Part shown: in pieces, positions 10,613-20,563 of the stretch
Layout of the letters: each line of letters starts with the position of its first letter
How positions within the stretch are numbered: the stretch's first letter is position 1
Assembly: GCA_015179025.1 (NCBI GenBank)
Contig: WHUX01000022.1
Span: 1 to 64,000 of the forward strand
Length of the DNA stretch: 64,000 bases
Source: Terfezia claveryi
Taxonomy: Eukaryota; Ascomycota; Pezizomycetes; Pezizales; Pezizaceae
Direction of reading: 5' to 3'
Translations under genes and position numbers: made by a program
Notes under the pieces: model-generated
What the model was told of the DNA's origin: nothing
Seen by the model: only the letters and a program-made list of their open reading frames with translations
Databases searched by the model: none

Positions 10613-10987
10613 TCACACCGGCACCTGTGGGATCTGCAGAGGGGACGAGTGGATCTTTCCAGGGTATGAGGGACGGACTGGAACTTGTGGGAGCTGCCTA
10701 GGGATCTTTCTATAATTGAAAGGAAATTGAGTAGATCCTTGCAGAGTATGAGGGACTTTGGATTGACTAGACTGGAACTTGTGGGATCTGCAGAGTGAAC
10801 TTTCTACGATAGAAAGGAAGTCGAGTGGATCCTTGCAGGGAATGAGGGACTTGGGATTGACTGGACTACGGGGTGCAGGATTGTATTGAGGGGCTGCATG
10901 GACGAGACGCATAGGAACAATCTTTTGTTTCAGTGTAATCCAGCGGGTAGACTCTTTATTGTCCCAGCTACATGCTTTCACCGTCAT
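10613..10987 (-). CDS. 124-aa ORF of ~29-residue repeats, unknown
   Basis: A minus-strand frame from ATG 10987 to about 10613. The second half is three imperfect 29-30 residue units containing QSKVPHTLQGS and LPQVPV, encoded by tandem 87-90 bp DNA repeats (10620-10862). Pro/Gln/Ser-rich, probably disordered. It lies between the gag-like frame and the chromodomain relic, so it could belong to that element or merely be an open repeat. No domain recognised. Confidence 0.3.
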   Translation of the reverse strand: MTVKACSWDNKESTRWITLKQKIVPMRLVHAAPQYNPAPRSPVNPKSLIPCKDPLDFLSIVESSLCRSHKFQSSQSKVPHTLQGSTQFPFNYRKIPRQLPQVPVRPSYPGKIHSSPLQIPQVPV

Positions 10988-11339
10988 TCTTTTTTGTTAT
11001 TGTGGCACGTTCCTGCAGCTCGGCGGTTTGTCCTGCTCCAATAACCATTTGCAGATTTCGTTGAAGATGTTTGATCTTTTCCTATATATATACTTGTGTC
11101 TCTACTTTCTCTTGTTTGTCAGTCTCTGGGTGGCATAGCCATTGGTTTGTCCTTGTTGTAGCTGATGTAGAGCAACTAGGTACAGCAGCATCACCGACAA
11201 TATCATCATTTCAAACCGTCGCGATTCGCGCTGCCAAACCCTCCCCCACCCCTTCTTCCTCTTCCTCCTCGGCTACAAACTAGTAAAAATGAAGTGATGC
11301 ATCAGGGGGAAAGACAACCCACCCTTCCACGAAACTTGA

Positions 11340-11678
11340 TTTTAAGAAATTAGGGAAAGTCCGAATTATCTAGAAAATCTCCTCCCATACCTACAAACTC
11401 GACTTTCCGGCATCCATGAAAATCCACCCAGTCTTTCATGTCTCGCTCCTTGAACCCACATCTATAGACCCCCTTCCGGGTCAAACCAGCCATCTCTACC
11501 ACCTGTGATCATTAAGGACGAACCCGAATAGGAAGTTGACGAAATTGTTGATTCCCGTTTCCATGGTCAGACCCTTAAATACCTTGCCCGCTGGGTAGGC
11601 TATGATGAGCTTACTTGGGAACCTGCCGACATGTTCTTGAATGCACCTAGCATTGTGAAGGACAATAGGGGAATATAA
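11340..11678 (+). pseudogene. Ty3/Gypsy chromovirus integrase C-terminus with chromodomain
   Basis: The first part reads [20 protein letters not shown] and [13 protein letters not shown], the conserved region before the chromodomain in fungal chromoviruses. After a frame change near 11490 it continues through PVIIKDEPE into the chromodomain (FHGQTLKYLARWVGYDELTW, EPADMFLN), with the aromatic residues of the chromodomain fold in place, and ends at TAA 11676. At least one frameshift and stop make it dead. Earlier pol domains are not recognisable upstream. Confidence 0.8.
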
Positions 11679-11874
11679 CCATAGTTTCTCTAAAAAAGTC
11701 GATCAGACATCCTCCCTCGTCAGATATATGGAATCAGCACAGGGGGTAGGTATAGTATTGAGAATGCAAACCCGAGCCTAGGAAGTAACAAAGGAAAGCT
11801 AGCAAATAGTAAATATCTGACCTCCACTATCCCCATGTTCCATCCCTCCTCACCTATCTATTTATGTAAGGTCC

Positions 11875-12080
11875 AAACTTGGTGAAGAGAGTCGCCACAA
11901 AATCGATCGTGACTTCCTTATACCCGTTCCCTCATCCACTTCTTCCTCTCATCCGTGTCTTCCCCACCTATCCCAGCGGCTTCCCAGCTTCTCCCCGTGT
12001 ATACAGGGCAGGGCGACATGACGGGTCAGATCAACCTCCCAGTGCCTTCTGGTTCCATCGTTAGCACTCTTTCATCCCCA
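11875..12080 (-). mobile_element. Possible antisense LINE-B C-terminal remnant
   Basis: The plus-strand translation (SIVTS .. YPFPHPLLP .. GQ-rich) parallels the antisense of the better LINE-B fragment at 44041-44253. Homology is visible only by eye and is weak. Confidence 0.3.
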
Positions 12081-12996
12081 TTCCCTTCCCTTCCCTCTCC
12101 CTCTTCCTCATCCTTCTTCAAACCTCCCTCCGTCACCTGGGATCTTATTTGACCCCCTCTCTGGCTAGCTCGTCCCCAATTCTCGTTGCCTTTAATCCCC
12201 ACATGAGCTCTAGCCCAGCGAACTCAACTGCGTTTTGGACCAAGAGTCGTTTTTCCTCTCCTCTTCACCAATCTCAGGTCCTTTGTTCTCGTTTTTTCCC
12301 TTCCTCCGGGCTTTGACTATACAAAATCAAGATCTTCTCTTCTGGGGCTCTCCCTCATTCCCACGATTTCTTCATCCGACACTGTGACTAATTTCCCTAA
12401 ACCCACTTTTCCTTCCAGTTCCTTTTCTATCTTTTAAACCTTTACTGTTGGCTTAATTTGCGGTCTCCGACTTTCCGCTCGTTGGAGAAGAGATGTGTAG
12501 AGTCGATAAGAACATTGTTGTAGTAAAATATATGCGTGTTTTCTGAGGCCGGCGGAGGTATCTGCAATGTGCGTAGTTGTAGAATTAAACCAAGTGGTCC
12601 AGATCAACAAACTATGCGAACTCGTTGTAGTCGCTAAAATTGTGTAGGCTGTATGGGGTGAGTCACGCGGAGATTGTGGGGTATTTGAGAACCCGAATTC
12701 GCGGCCAACTCGGAACTTGACTCTCTCCAATTCTGTCTGTAATGTCATGTGCTTGGCTGAAGTTCATGTTGACTTCAAAGGGTCACCGTAAGGAGACAAA
12801 GGAGAAATCTGAATCTAATGGAAGAGCTGTTAGTCTACACTTGGAAAAGTTAATCTTACATTAGAAAATATGCCTTTCCTGCTCGTGTAGCATCTTGAGA
12901 AATAGCTAGATGGACAGTACAGTATAGGCATGCCTCAATTGCGTGCATTTTGGGGGAGTCACAAGATACGTGACTTGGCCATTTGCATTAGTTAGT
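12081..12996. other. No supported gene
   Basis: CT-rich to about 12430, then a minus-strand 104-codon frame at 12748-12434 with a poor start context (C at -3) and no recognisable features. I cannot support a gene here. Confidence 0.4.
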
Positions 12997-13150
12997 ATTC
13001 TTTTTTTTTTTTTTTGTTTCAATACTCGTAGCCATGACCAGAGAATGCAGCCTCGAAGTGGGGAAGACGTCAGCTGGAATTATCCAACCCCTGGGCCGTT
13101 CTGGAATGGCATACATGTGCACCCTGGGCAACGTATGAACGCAAATTGAG
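12997..13150 (-). repeat. Short retroposon family D, copy 3
   Basis: Poly(T) then CAATACTCGTAGCCATGACC and a TTATCCAACCCCTGGGCCGT block. Same order as the copy at 13929. Confidence 0.6.
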
Positions 13151-13928
13151 TGAAAACCGAGTCTGTTTTATATATATATTTTTTTATACATAACAGATGC
13201 TCAAACCTCCGCTTGCTCAATGATACCTCTCATTGATAGTACTATAGGGTCTTGTTATTTTCCGCACACTGTGAAGTATCAATGGACATGTGGGAAAACA
13301 TCAAATACATATGCTCCAAAACCACTCGTTTCCCATTATTATTTTTGCCAGCGATAAAACTTGATGCATAGTTGCGTAGCTCATATTCATTTAATAACTT
13401 TCCATCGCAACCTCATTAATGGCTTGCAAGTCACCTGTTTGGGCCTTTAAACTTTGGATCTCGGAGGTATGCTTTAATTTTGTATTACCTAGATAGTCTT
13501 GTTAATCACCATGTACCTGAATTGGATATTTGGGGGTTACTTTCACACGTCAACCGACATTTGCTACTTATTGTATGCAAATACTCTTCAAACTTGGTAC
13601 GCGCAGTACCAGAGAATGCTTCGATTGCGCTTCGATGGAGCGGAACCTAGCGGGTGAATCTGATCTAAATCAATACCCCATTATCTTCTGCGTTATGTCA
13701 CTGTGTATTAGTGGGGTTGAACAGTGTGTTGCTGTGGTGCTGTGTTGTGTTGAAGAAAATTTATACAGACTAGGATCTTTAATTCCGTAGTGGCCTATAC
13801 CGGGATTCTGGATTCCGCAACGGACCAGAACATCAGCACCTCCACTTCCTTAACTACCGCTGACATGTTAGAGCATGAATAGTGCAGGATAGCCTGAAGA
13901 CTCGTCGGCCGCCATTGCTGTCTTTTTC

Positions 13929-14085
13929 TTTTCTTTTTTTTTTTTTTTTTTTTGGGGGGGGGGCAAATTCAGTACTCGTATTCAAACTATCTAGTTTATG
14001 ACGAGGGAGCGCATCCCAGAGTGGGGGTACTCGGCTGGATTATCCAACCCATGGGCTGTTCTATGCTCGTACCTGATCTAGGTAG
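13929..14085 (-). repeat. Short retroposon family D, copy 4 (fullest)
   Basis: On plus: poly(T), a G run, AAATTCAGTACTCGTATTCA, then TATGACGAGGGAGCGCATCC and TTATCCAACCCATGGGCTGT. Read on minus it ends GAATTTGCCCCCCC followed by poly(A). About 150 bp, non-coding, dispersed and A-tailed: SINE-like. Confidence 0.65.
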
Positions 14086-15187
14086 AAGACAAGATACTCC
14101 CGGTGCAGATGGCGCGATGACGAATCAGAAAGAGGAAAATACAAGGAAAAAGATAAAACCACCTCCACAGTGTGAGTTAGAAATGCCACATCTTACCACA
14201 CCACTCTTGATACCCTCCTATCGCCACTGGGCTTTTCCCCTTGATGTACGTCCTCGACCCATGGGCACTCCATCAGATGCACTTCGTTTGGGTCTTGCCA
14301 GATATGCAAAAGGGGTCCTCTGCTCTACCCAACTTGTGCATCCACGCCCTCTGGGGCCCTCGGCCTATCCTCTGGTAAGTTCGCCCTGTTGTCCCATCTG
14401 AGGTATATCGGCTTCGTGTAAATGCTTAAGCTTGTCATAACCCAGCCAGTGTGACAATATCAGGCTTGAGCATGCTTCCCTATCCATGCTTCTCGTCTGT
14501 TCTGGCCCATTCACCAATCATGTCAATTTGTCAATGGGTGGCTCTTAGAAAATTTTTAAGGGAGACTGGATTCGAACCTACGAACGCAATTGCTTTCACC
14601 AGGATGGTTCCCAACTATACTTTCCACTCCCCCTCTGGCAGGCTAGTTCGGCCACCTCTGTTCGCTCTCGTGAACTTTGAGTTTTCGAATAAGATCATAA
14701 GACTGTAGTTTCATAAATTCTGTCTGATTATGACTGTCCCTTTACTATCAGTTCACGTGATGTCATCATGTCTCCCATGCCCTACAACACTGAGGGCAAT
14801 GTCTGCTGTTCTTTGCGGTTTATCCTATGATTCCCACCCTCTTTTTAGGACCACAACTGTACTATTGCCCTCTGTCACCTTACCTTGACTGGGGTCCCCA
14901 GTCCACTTAAGTGTGTCGTCTATCCACAGATCGTTTTCACCTTAACGCATCGATATCCTGGTGTTGCCTGGGCTTTCTCAATGTACATTGACGTCGAGGT
15001 ATAGCTTTCCTGACTTTGGAGTGGTCTCAGCTGAGGCCCATGCATCGCCCCTCTGCCTGTAGAGCTGCTTCCAGAGGGTACACTGCCCCGATAGAATCAG
15101 TTGATGTCTTCAATACATGAAAGAGTATTTGATGAAGCTCCTGGGTTCTTTTATTGTCTTAAGTCGGGTCGTATTTCTCCCTCCTGT
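14086..15187. other. No supported gene; tRNA-like shadow on minus
   Basis: Mixed unique sequence. A minus-strand segment around 14560-14660 has GGTTCGAATCC and GGTGGCCGAAC blocks reminiscent of tRNA-Ser/Leu, but the T stem does not pair, so no tRNA is called. Confidence 0.4.
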
Positions 15188-15300
15188 ATAGGCAAACCTC
15201 TATATTAGCATCCCTCTATAATTGCATAACCTGTATTAGCATAGACTGAGTTACGGACTATGGCTAGAAATAGCATAACTCTTTAATTAGCATGCATAGC
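15188..15300. repeat. Pogo/Tigger-like terminal repeat
   Basis: Three related ~15-bp units (CCTCTATATTAGCAT, CCCTCTATAATTGCAT, AACCTGTATTAGCAT) in a row resemble the repeated transposase sites at ends of pogo-type elements. No matching opposite end was found, so it is a candidate only. Confidence 0.3.
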
Positions 15301-16045
15301 ATTCGCCGGTCCCAACCTGGTGACTGCTAAAAAGCCAACCTGCATCCCTAGTGGCATGGGGGCGGAGAAAATTTGTGATACATACACGGACTGTGAATCT
15401 ATAGCTCTAAGTACCTCCAACAACAATGGGATCGGGAATGCTAAGTCTTGCATATCTGTTCTCCAGCTTCGAAACCCAACGGCATATACCAATTACATCC
15501 TATTTCCAATGTTCATCAACAACAGCAGAGAGAGTGGAGGAAGAGGTGGCAGTGGAAGTAGTGGCGCCTGTGGGAGTAGGCAGTGCAGTAGAGGCAGGGA
15601 GCAAGTAGGGGTAGGGGGTGGTAGTGGAGGTAGGCAGGACAATAGGCGGCGGAGGCAGTATTTGTTTGCTAGCTTATTGAAATTTACACCTCATTGCCTG
15701 TATCCACGTGATGCCAAGAAAATCCTGTAAAACTCCTCTACATAATTGTACATACAGTACCTCCAATCCTACCTTTCATATCTCATAAGTCTGAATGTAA
15801 ACAAGATTGGAAGCCCATAGCGTACCTCGCATCATCCTTTGTCATACCATAAACTCTGAAATGAAAAGTGCGCGTTTTGAAAAACAATCGTCTATCCATT
15901 CCATCAAAACCCTGGTGTCTGCGTATCTGCTTCCATTGCCATCTCCGTAGACTCTTGAATGAACTATGGATATACCTTCCAAACGGGGTCATCCTGGGAC
16001 CGCCTCTAATAGTTCATCGGCACCCCGCTACCTACATGTTTTTGA
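15301..16045. other. No supported gene; purine-rich GGAGG stretch
   Basis: Contains a GGAGGTGGCAG-rich stretch (15530-15660) open in several frames because of composition. No start context or domain supports a gene. Confidence 0.35.
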
Positions 16046-16165
16046 TGGGTCAACTACGGAACTCGTGTTTAAGCTATTCTAGCCTATGACGAGGGAATGC
16101 ATCGCCGGGACGAGCCCAGTCGATTTTATGTCACCGGGAAGTGCATCAATTTTTTTTTTTTGAGT
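16046..16165 (-). repeat. Short retroposon family D, copy 5
   Basis: AACTCGTGTTTAAGCTATTC then CCTATGACGAGGGAATGCATCG; a poly(T) run follows at about 16150. Confidence 0.5.
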
Positions 16166-17230
16166 GTCTCGATTGGTTCGTGAGTAAGCACCACAGTAGG
16201 GGGATTAAATTAGATGCTCGACTTGCAAAGGCTGTTGTAAGCGGTATAGCCCTGGAATGAGAGGTGGGCCGGTGGGGTGAGGAAATAAACTTTCTCGGAG
16301 GAGGTTTTTGGGGGGGATTCATAGATAGGAGGGTAATATGAAGTCTCTGATGGGCTGAATTTATTTCTTCCACCTGTTGTTTGAATTTTAAGCAAAGTCG
16401 ACATACAATATGTTTATCTAGGGGGAGTAGTTGCGCGTTATAGGTACAGGGGAGATGGGAAGACCGTACTAAAGCGTTTGATATCCAGACGCGTGTGGTA
16501 TATTCCAACCTATCAAGTGCTAGGTCATTGCATTTCTTGTTAATCGGACTAGAAGCGCACACGACCTCAATTTACAACGAATATGCTCTGCAATAGGTTC
16601 AAAAGAATATCTCTATGGTTATATTCTTTTAAGTTATTGGGTGCTTGATATCACTTTCATTGGGTAGAGCTATCTTAACATTTACCCCGTCTCCCGCGGT
16701 TACCCTTAGAATGTCCCAACTCAATTTTAGTTACACATCATAGGTGAGGTACTCAGAAGACTCTACTCACAACATTTATTCTCTAGAATTATGAAATAAT
16801 TGATTTGGAGTTCCTATGATAGAGATTCCAACATATACCTATCTACTCCCCCGTCATTACATACCCTCGGGATCACAACTTCTGTATAAACATCTTCCAC
16901 GCCCAGATCTCCAATAACAAGTTAGAGCAATGATTCCCGCCCATAAACACTTTTGTATGACCCTCCTATCCACCGATCTTCCCCTCGGAATCTCCTAATC
17001 TGACCAAGTAGATTTTATGTCACACAAGCTCACCCCCCTTCCAAGGCCTATACCCGCTTTACAACACCATTTCGCAAGTCTGATATCCATTTTGGGCCCC
17101 ATACTGTTGTGATTGCTTGGTTTCAATATGTGGCCTATGTTGTGTGATATGTGTACTGTTTTATATTCGGCGGCTAGTCATCTCGTAGTAGACTTTACTC
17201 TGGTAAATTATTTCAAGCAGGGTATCGTTC
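16166..17230. other. No supported gene
   Basis: A minus frame at 16562-16146 has no ATG at its start and ends in a poly(A)-encoded KKKN. The remainder shows no sustained frame. Confidence 0.4.
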
Positions 17231-17234
17231 CAGG

Positions 17235-17745
17235 TGTAGTTAGACACCTAGCGTAAGATTCTGGTTTTTTTCTGCATTGTAAGTGAAATGTTACGAGAAC
17301 CACATATTAGATTTTACTTACTTCGGTAATGATAACCTTTGATTGAATCTCTTCTGTGCAATGCATTGGAAGTTATTTTGTGGCGCTGGTGTATGAAATA
17401 GGCTCTGTACTGAGTTGTATGGAGGTGTAGTTGTAATAGACGCCTGTGATTTGTAGGCTTAAGATGCTCGCTGTCGATATGTTTGACACACTAGCTAGTG
17501 AAAACTAGCAGCGAGGAATGCATGTTAGAGCAACAGGACAGAAACTGTCCTCCCTTGAGGTCTTTTACAGGCACCCTCGGAAAAGGGAATTCAGCTCGAG
17601 CTCCTCCTGCCTATCCTCCCAAAAGTTGTCTAGGAAGGCTTCAGCTCTTGCCATCGTATCTGAGGATGGTACGGTGGCGGGTCCGCTACTCCTACTGCCC
17701 CCTGCTCCCTCGGCACGATCCCCCTTCTTCTCTCCCTTGACATCC
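17235..17745 (-). repeat. Tandem-duplicated 3' gene region, copy 1
   Basis: Shares with 19038-19850 and 20182-20940 a block beginning CGTAAGATTCTG, then GCATTGTAAGTGAAATG .. TGGCGCTGGTGTATGAAATA, then the coding end of the repeat-protein gene (stop at 17565-17567). Copies are in the same orientation. Confidence 0.85.
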
Positions 17746-17950
17746 TTTTCTCACTCGGAATCTTCCCCTCCTTTTCTCCCTCGGAATCTTCTCCTCCTTT
17801 TCTCCCTCGGAATCTTCCCCCTCCTTGTTTCCCTTGGCGTCTTCCCCTCCTTTTCTCCCTTAGCATCCTCCCCCTCCTTTTCTCCCTTGGATCTTCCCCC
17901 TCCTTTTCTCTCTTAGCATGTCCCTCCTCTTTTTCCCGTTGGCATCTTCT
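17565..17950 (-). pseudogene. Partial paralogue of the 869-aa protein with acidic repeats
   Basis: Minus strand. The end is almost identical to the intact gene at 20564 (TMARAEAFLDNFWEDRQEEL, then ELNSLFRGCL and TAA). Upstream, about seven 27-bp units encode EGEDSEGEK-like repeats, interrupted by at least one TGA and frame drift. The N-terminal region is absent; a LINE 3' fragment lies where it should continue. Probably a dead partial duplicate. Confidence 0.65.
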
Positions 17951-17961
17951 CCCTTTCTCTT

Positions 17962-18110
17962 TATAAAAATGATGGTCCTTGTATGCACCATCTTTCGGGA
18001 CGGTATGACGAGTCTACCGGAACCCCGGGTGAATTCAGGGGTCAAGCAAGTCAATCTGCCGCTCGCGCGCGCTTTGTACATTATACATAATGAGGCTGAG
18101 CCCCAGTAAA
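17962..18110 (-). mobile_element. LINE-A 3' UTR fragment
   Basis: CCGGAACCCCGGGTGAATTC and GCAAGTCAATCTGCC match the LINE-A 3' untranslated region at 5860-5925. Confidence 0.6.
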
Positions 18111-18246
18111 GGTGAAGACAAAGGAAGAGAGGTGATGAATTATTGGGAATAATATGAAAGGTAATAAAGGTATCGAAACTCTGCTTTCTCAACTGCGGCC
18201 TCCTTTCAATTTCATCCCCCTCTCGCTGTCGCATCCTTTTAAAGTC

Positions 18247-18439
18247 TGCTATATAAGGCTCCGAAGAAGCCCTCCCTGCGTTCCAACTCTCTCTGTCCTC
18301 TCCCTGTCTCCATATGGGTCTACCTAGTCCCTACCCCAGGACATCTCCGGGATTTCTGTGTCGGCTTGAGTCAAATCGGCCTCCGGAGATTAGATCTCTG
18401 AAGAGTGGATCCTCATTCGCGGATACCCTAGCTAGCTGA
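18247..18439 (+). CDS. TATA box and 41-aa ORF, doubtful
   Basis: CTATATAAGG at about 18250 is followed by a CT-rich leader and ATG 18314, opening 41 codons (MGLPSPYPRTSPGFLC at the start) to TGA 18437. A short intron-like segment (GTAATG .. CCTAAC .. TTTCTAG) follows directly, but no join I tried keeps a longer frame. The promoter-like layout is the main support. Confidence 0.2.
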
Positions 18440-18502
18440 CGTAATGCGATGTCGCCTAACTTGGCTTTCTAGGGGTTCGATTCCTGATATGAGGCCAGCT
18501 TC

Positions 18503-18765
18503 ATGCGATTGCTCCTTGAGTACGATCCGGTAACCTTGGTGAGGAAGACCCACTTCTCGCAAGCATCGGGCCCAGTGTTCAGCTCGGCCGATGTCAACCT
18601 GGGTCCTGCCCACACCGGCTTCTTCTTGAGCCTTTTTTTTTTAATTTTGAAACTCATTACTCATGCGGTCCCGTTAGGGGGCCATGATGATACCTGAGCC
18701 TTGGTGGAACTGAGATGTGGCAAGTTTATCATGGCTGGATATTCCCTCCTTCGCACATGGTGTAA
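18503..18765 (+). pseudogene. 64-aa ORF split by a LINE insertion
   Basis: ATG 18503 opens a frame (MRLLLEYDPVTLVRKTHF ..) that reaches CTT at 18632-18634 exactly where a truncated LINE-A insertion with target duplication begins. If the 68 bp of insertion plus one duplicate copy are ignored, the frame continues from 18703 (GGTEMWQVYHGW ..) to TAA 18763, about 64 residues. The exact frame restoration suggests the sequence was coding before insertion. No family recognised; upstream in-frame TGA limits the start. Confidence 0.4.
18627..18702 (-). mobile_element. 60-bp LINE-A insertion with 8-bp target duplication
   Basis: Poly(T), then CTCATTACTCATGCGGTCCC and the GGGGGCCATGATGA tip (18635-18694), flanked by TGAGCCTT at 18627-18634 and 18695-18702. 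Confidence 0.8.

Positions 18766-18806
<41 letters not shown>
18766..18806. repeat. Poly(T)/poly(A) junction
   Basis: About 27 T followed directly by about 14 A. It may be two retroposon tails meeting; no adjacent element is recognisable. Confidence 0.8.
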
Positions 18807-19037
18807 GCCTGGTGTAGGTGATTAGCCTTAAGGCTTGAAAGGTTATACCAACCCCAGGTGAAGAGGTTCTGATTCCACCTATGTATAAGGAGCGGACTGC
18901 CTTAGGGCTGATGCCTCCATTTGCAAGTGCACTACGACGGCAGCTTTCTTGGTGCATTCCTGTATATGGTTTTTGGAAGGCAGATTGCAATAAAAAGGAT
19001 CCCTAGATTCTTCCGGACTTGGGTCCGAAGTCCACTC

Positions 19038-19850
19038 TGCTCTCCCATTTGAGTTTGTGTTGGGTGGCGACGTAAGATTCTGTAGCTTCTTTTGCATTGT
19101 AAGTGAAATGCTACAAGAACCACAAATCAAATTTTACTTACTTCGGTAATGATAATCGTTAATTGAATCTCTTCTGAGACAATACCTTGGAAATCATTTT
19201 ATGGCGCTGGTGTATGAAATAGGCTCCGTACTGAGTTGTACTGTATGGAGTTTGTAGGCTTAAGATTCTCGCTGTCAATATGTTGGAGTCACTAGCTAGA
19301 GAAAACTAGCACACCATATTAGAGCAACAGGACAGAAACTTTCCCCCCTTGAAGTCCTTTACAGGCCCTCGGAAAAGGGAATTCAGCTCAAGCTCCTCCT
19401 GCCTATTTTCCCAAAAGTTGTCTAGGAAAACTTCAGCTCTTGCATCGTATCTGAGGATGGTACGGTGGCGGGTCCGCTACCGCTACTGCTCCCCGCATCC
19501 TCGGCACCTTCGCCTTCCTCTTCCCGGTGGCATGCCCTTCCACCATCTGTTGGCTACTGCTCGACGTACCCTCGGCACCTTCGCCCTCCTCTTCCCCCAT
19601 GGCATGTCCTTTCTCCTTCTGTTGATTCCCAGGGAGATGCATGTCTGAGGACATCCCATTGTTACCTGACACTCAGGTGCTTGGCATGGGGTTGAGTGCG
19701 AAAGTAGAGGGTATACGATCGCGTCTTTTTCCAGAGCCAATTCGTCGGGAAAAGAGGTGGTGGTTGTGGTTTGCACCGTGTCAAAGGACAATTTGATGGC
19801 ATTCGCTTTACCTTTACCTTTGTCGCGGTGGAGAGGTTCCGACATGTGTG
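19038..19850 (-). pseudogene. Tandem-duplicated 3' gene region, copy 2
   Basis: Minus strand. Matches the C-terminal part of the intact gene (PLHRDKGKGKAN, NQQKEKGHAMGEEEGEG), but frame breaks and a 2-bp loss before the stop (LFRGPVKD instead of LFRGCL-stop) destroy it. The 3' flank (19060-19330) is the same duplicated block as in copies 1 and 3. Confidence 0.7.
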
Positions 19851-19910
19851 TAAGTGGAAATGTATTGTTATTGATTGATTCAGGCGGCTCGAAGCTACAG
19901 CCCTATGGCC

Positions 19911-20200
19911 CTGGGAGAAAATTAATACCTGGATACTCAGGCTCTCTCATGGGGTTGGCTTACCTTGTCCTGGTGGACAGGTATATAAGTGGAAAGGTAT
20001 TGTTATAATTGATTCAGAAGCTGCCGCCTAGTGTCCCTGGGAGAAAATCAATACCTAGACACTCAGGCGCTGGCATAGGGTTGACTTACCGGCAAGTGTG
20101 TGAGGGGAAAGGTACTGTCATAAATTGTTTAGATGCCTGGAAGCCGCCCTGTTGCTCTAGGAGAAAATCAATACTTGGACATGCTCTCCCATTTGAGTTT
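19911..20200 (-). repeat. Tandem repeat with splice-like borders
   Basis: Three units of about 120-126 bp lie between copies 2 and 3. On the minus strand the first two contain a 53-bp segment (20037-20089 and 19911-19963) that begins GTAAGT or GTAAGC and ends TTTTCTCCCAG, like an intron; about 73 bp separates them. The third unit (from 20157) keeps only the start of the pattern. Confidence 0.7.
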
Positions 20201-20563
20201 GTGTTGGGTGGCGACCCGGTTGGGTGTTGGCAGGTGTGGTTAGAAGCCTAACGTAAGATTCTGTATTTTCTTCCGCATTGTAAGTGAAATGTTACGAGAA
20301 AAACATATCAAATTTTACTTACTTCGATAATCGTTAATTGAATCTCTTCAAAAGAGCAATGCCTTGGAAGTCATTATATGGTTCCCGTGTATGAAATAGG
20401 TTCTGTAGTAAGTTATATGGAGGTGTAGTTGTAATTGACGCCTATTAGTTGTGGGCTTAAGATTCTCGTTGTCAATCCACTGGCTAGTGAAAACTAGCAC
20501 ACACTTGATGCGAGGAATGCATTTTAGAGCAACAGGACAGAAACTTTCCTCCCTTGAGGTCCC
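20182..20563 (-). repeat. 3' flank of the intact gene, copy 3 of the duplicated block
   Basis: Shares CTCCCATTTGAGTTTGTG and GGTGGCGAC with copy 2 and the CGTAAGATTCTG block with both other copies. Confidence 0.8.

Noticed and set aside
13952..14401. 149-codon plus-strand frame
   Set aside because: It starts inside a poly(T)/G-run retroposon and reads through its repeat core; composition gives no protein-like signal.
14555..14665. tRNA-Ser/Leu-like sequence on the minus strand (GGTTCGAATCC, GGTGGCCGAAC)
   Set aside because: The T stem has mismatches and no anticodon arm or acceptor stem can be paired; at best a tRNA relic.
15320..15730. 136-codon Gly/Arg/Ser-rich frame
   Set aside because: Openness is explained by GGAGGTGGCAG-rich DNA, which is open in several frames.
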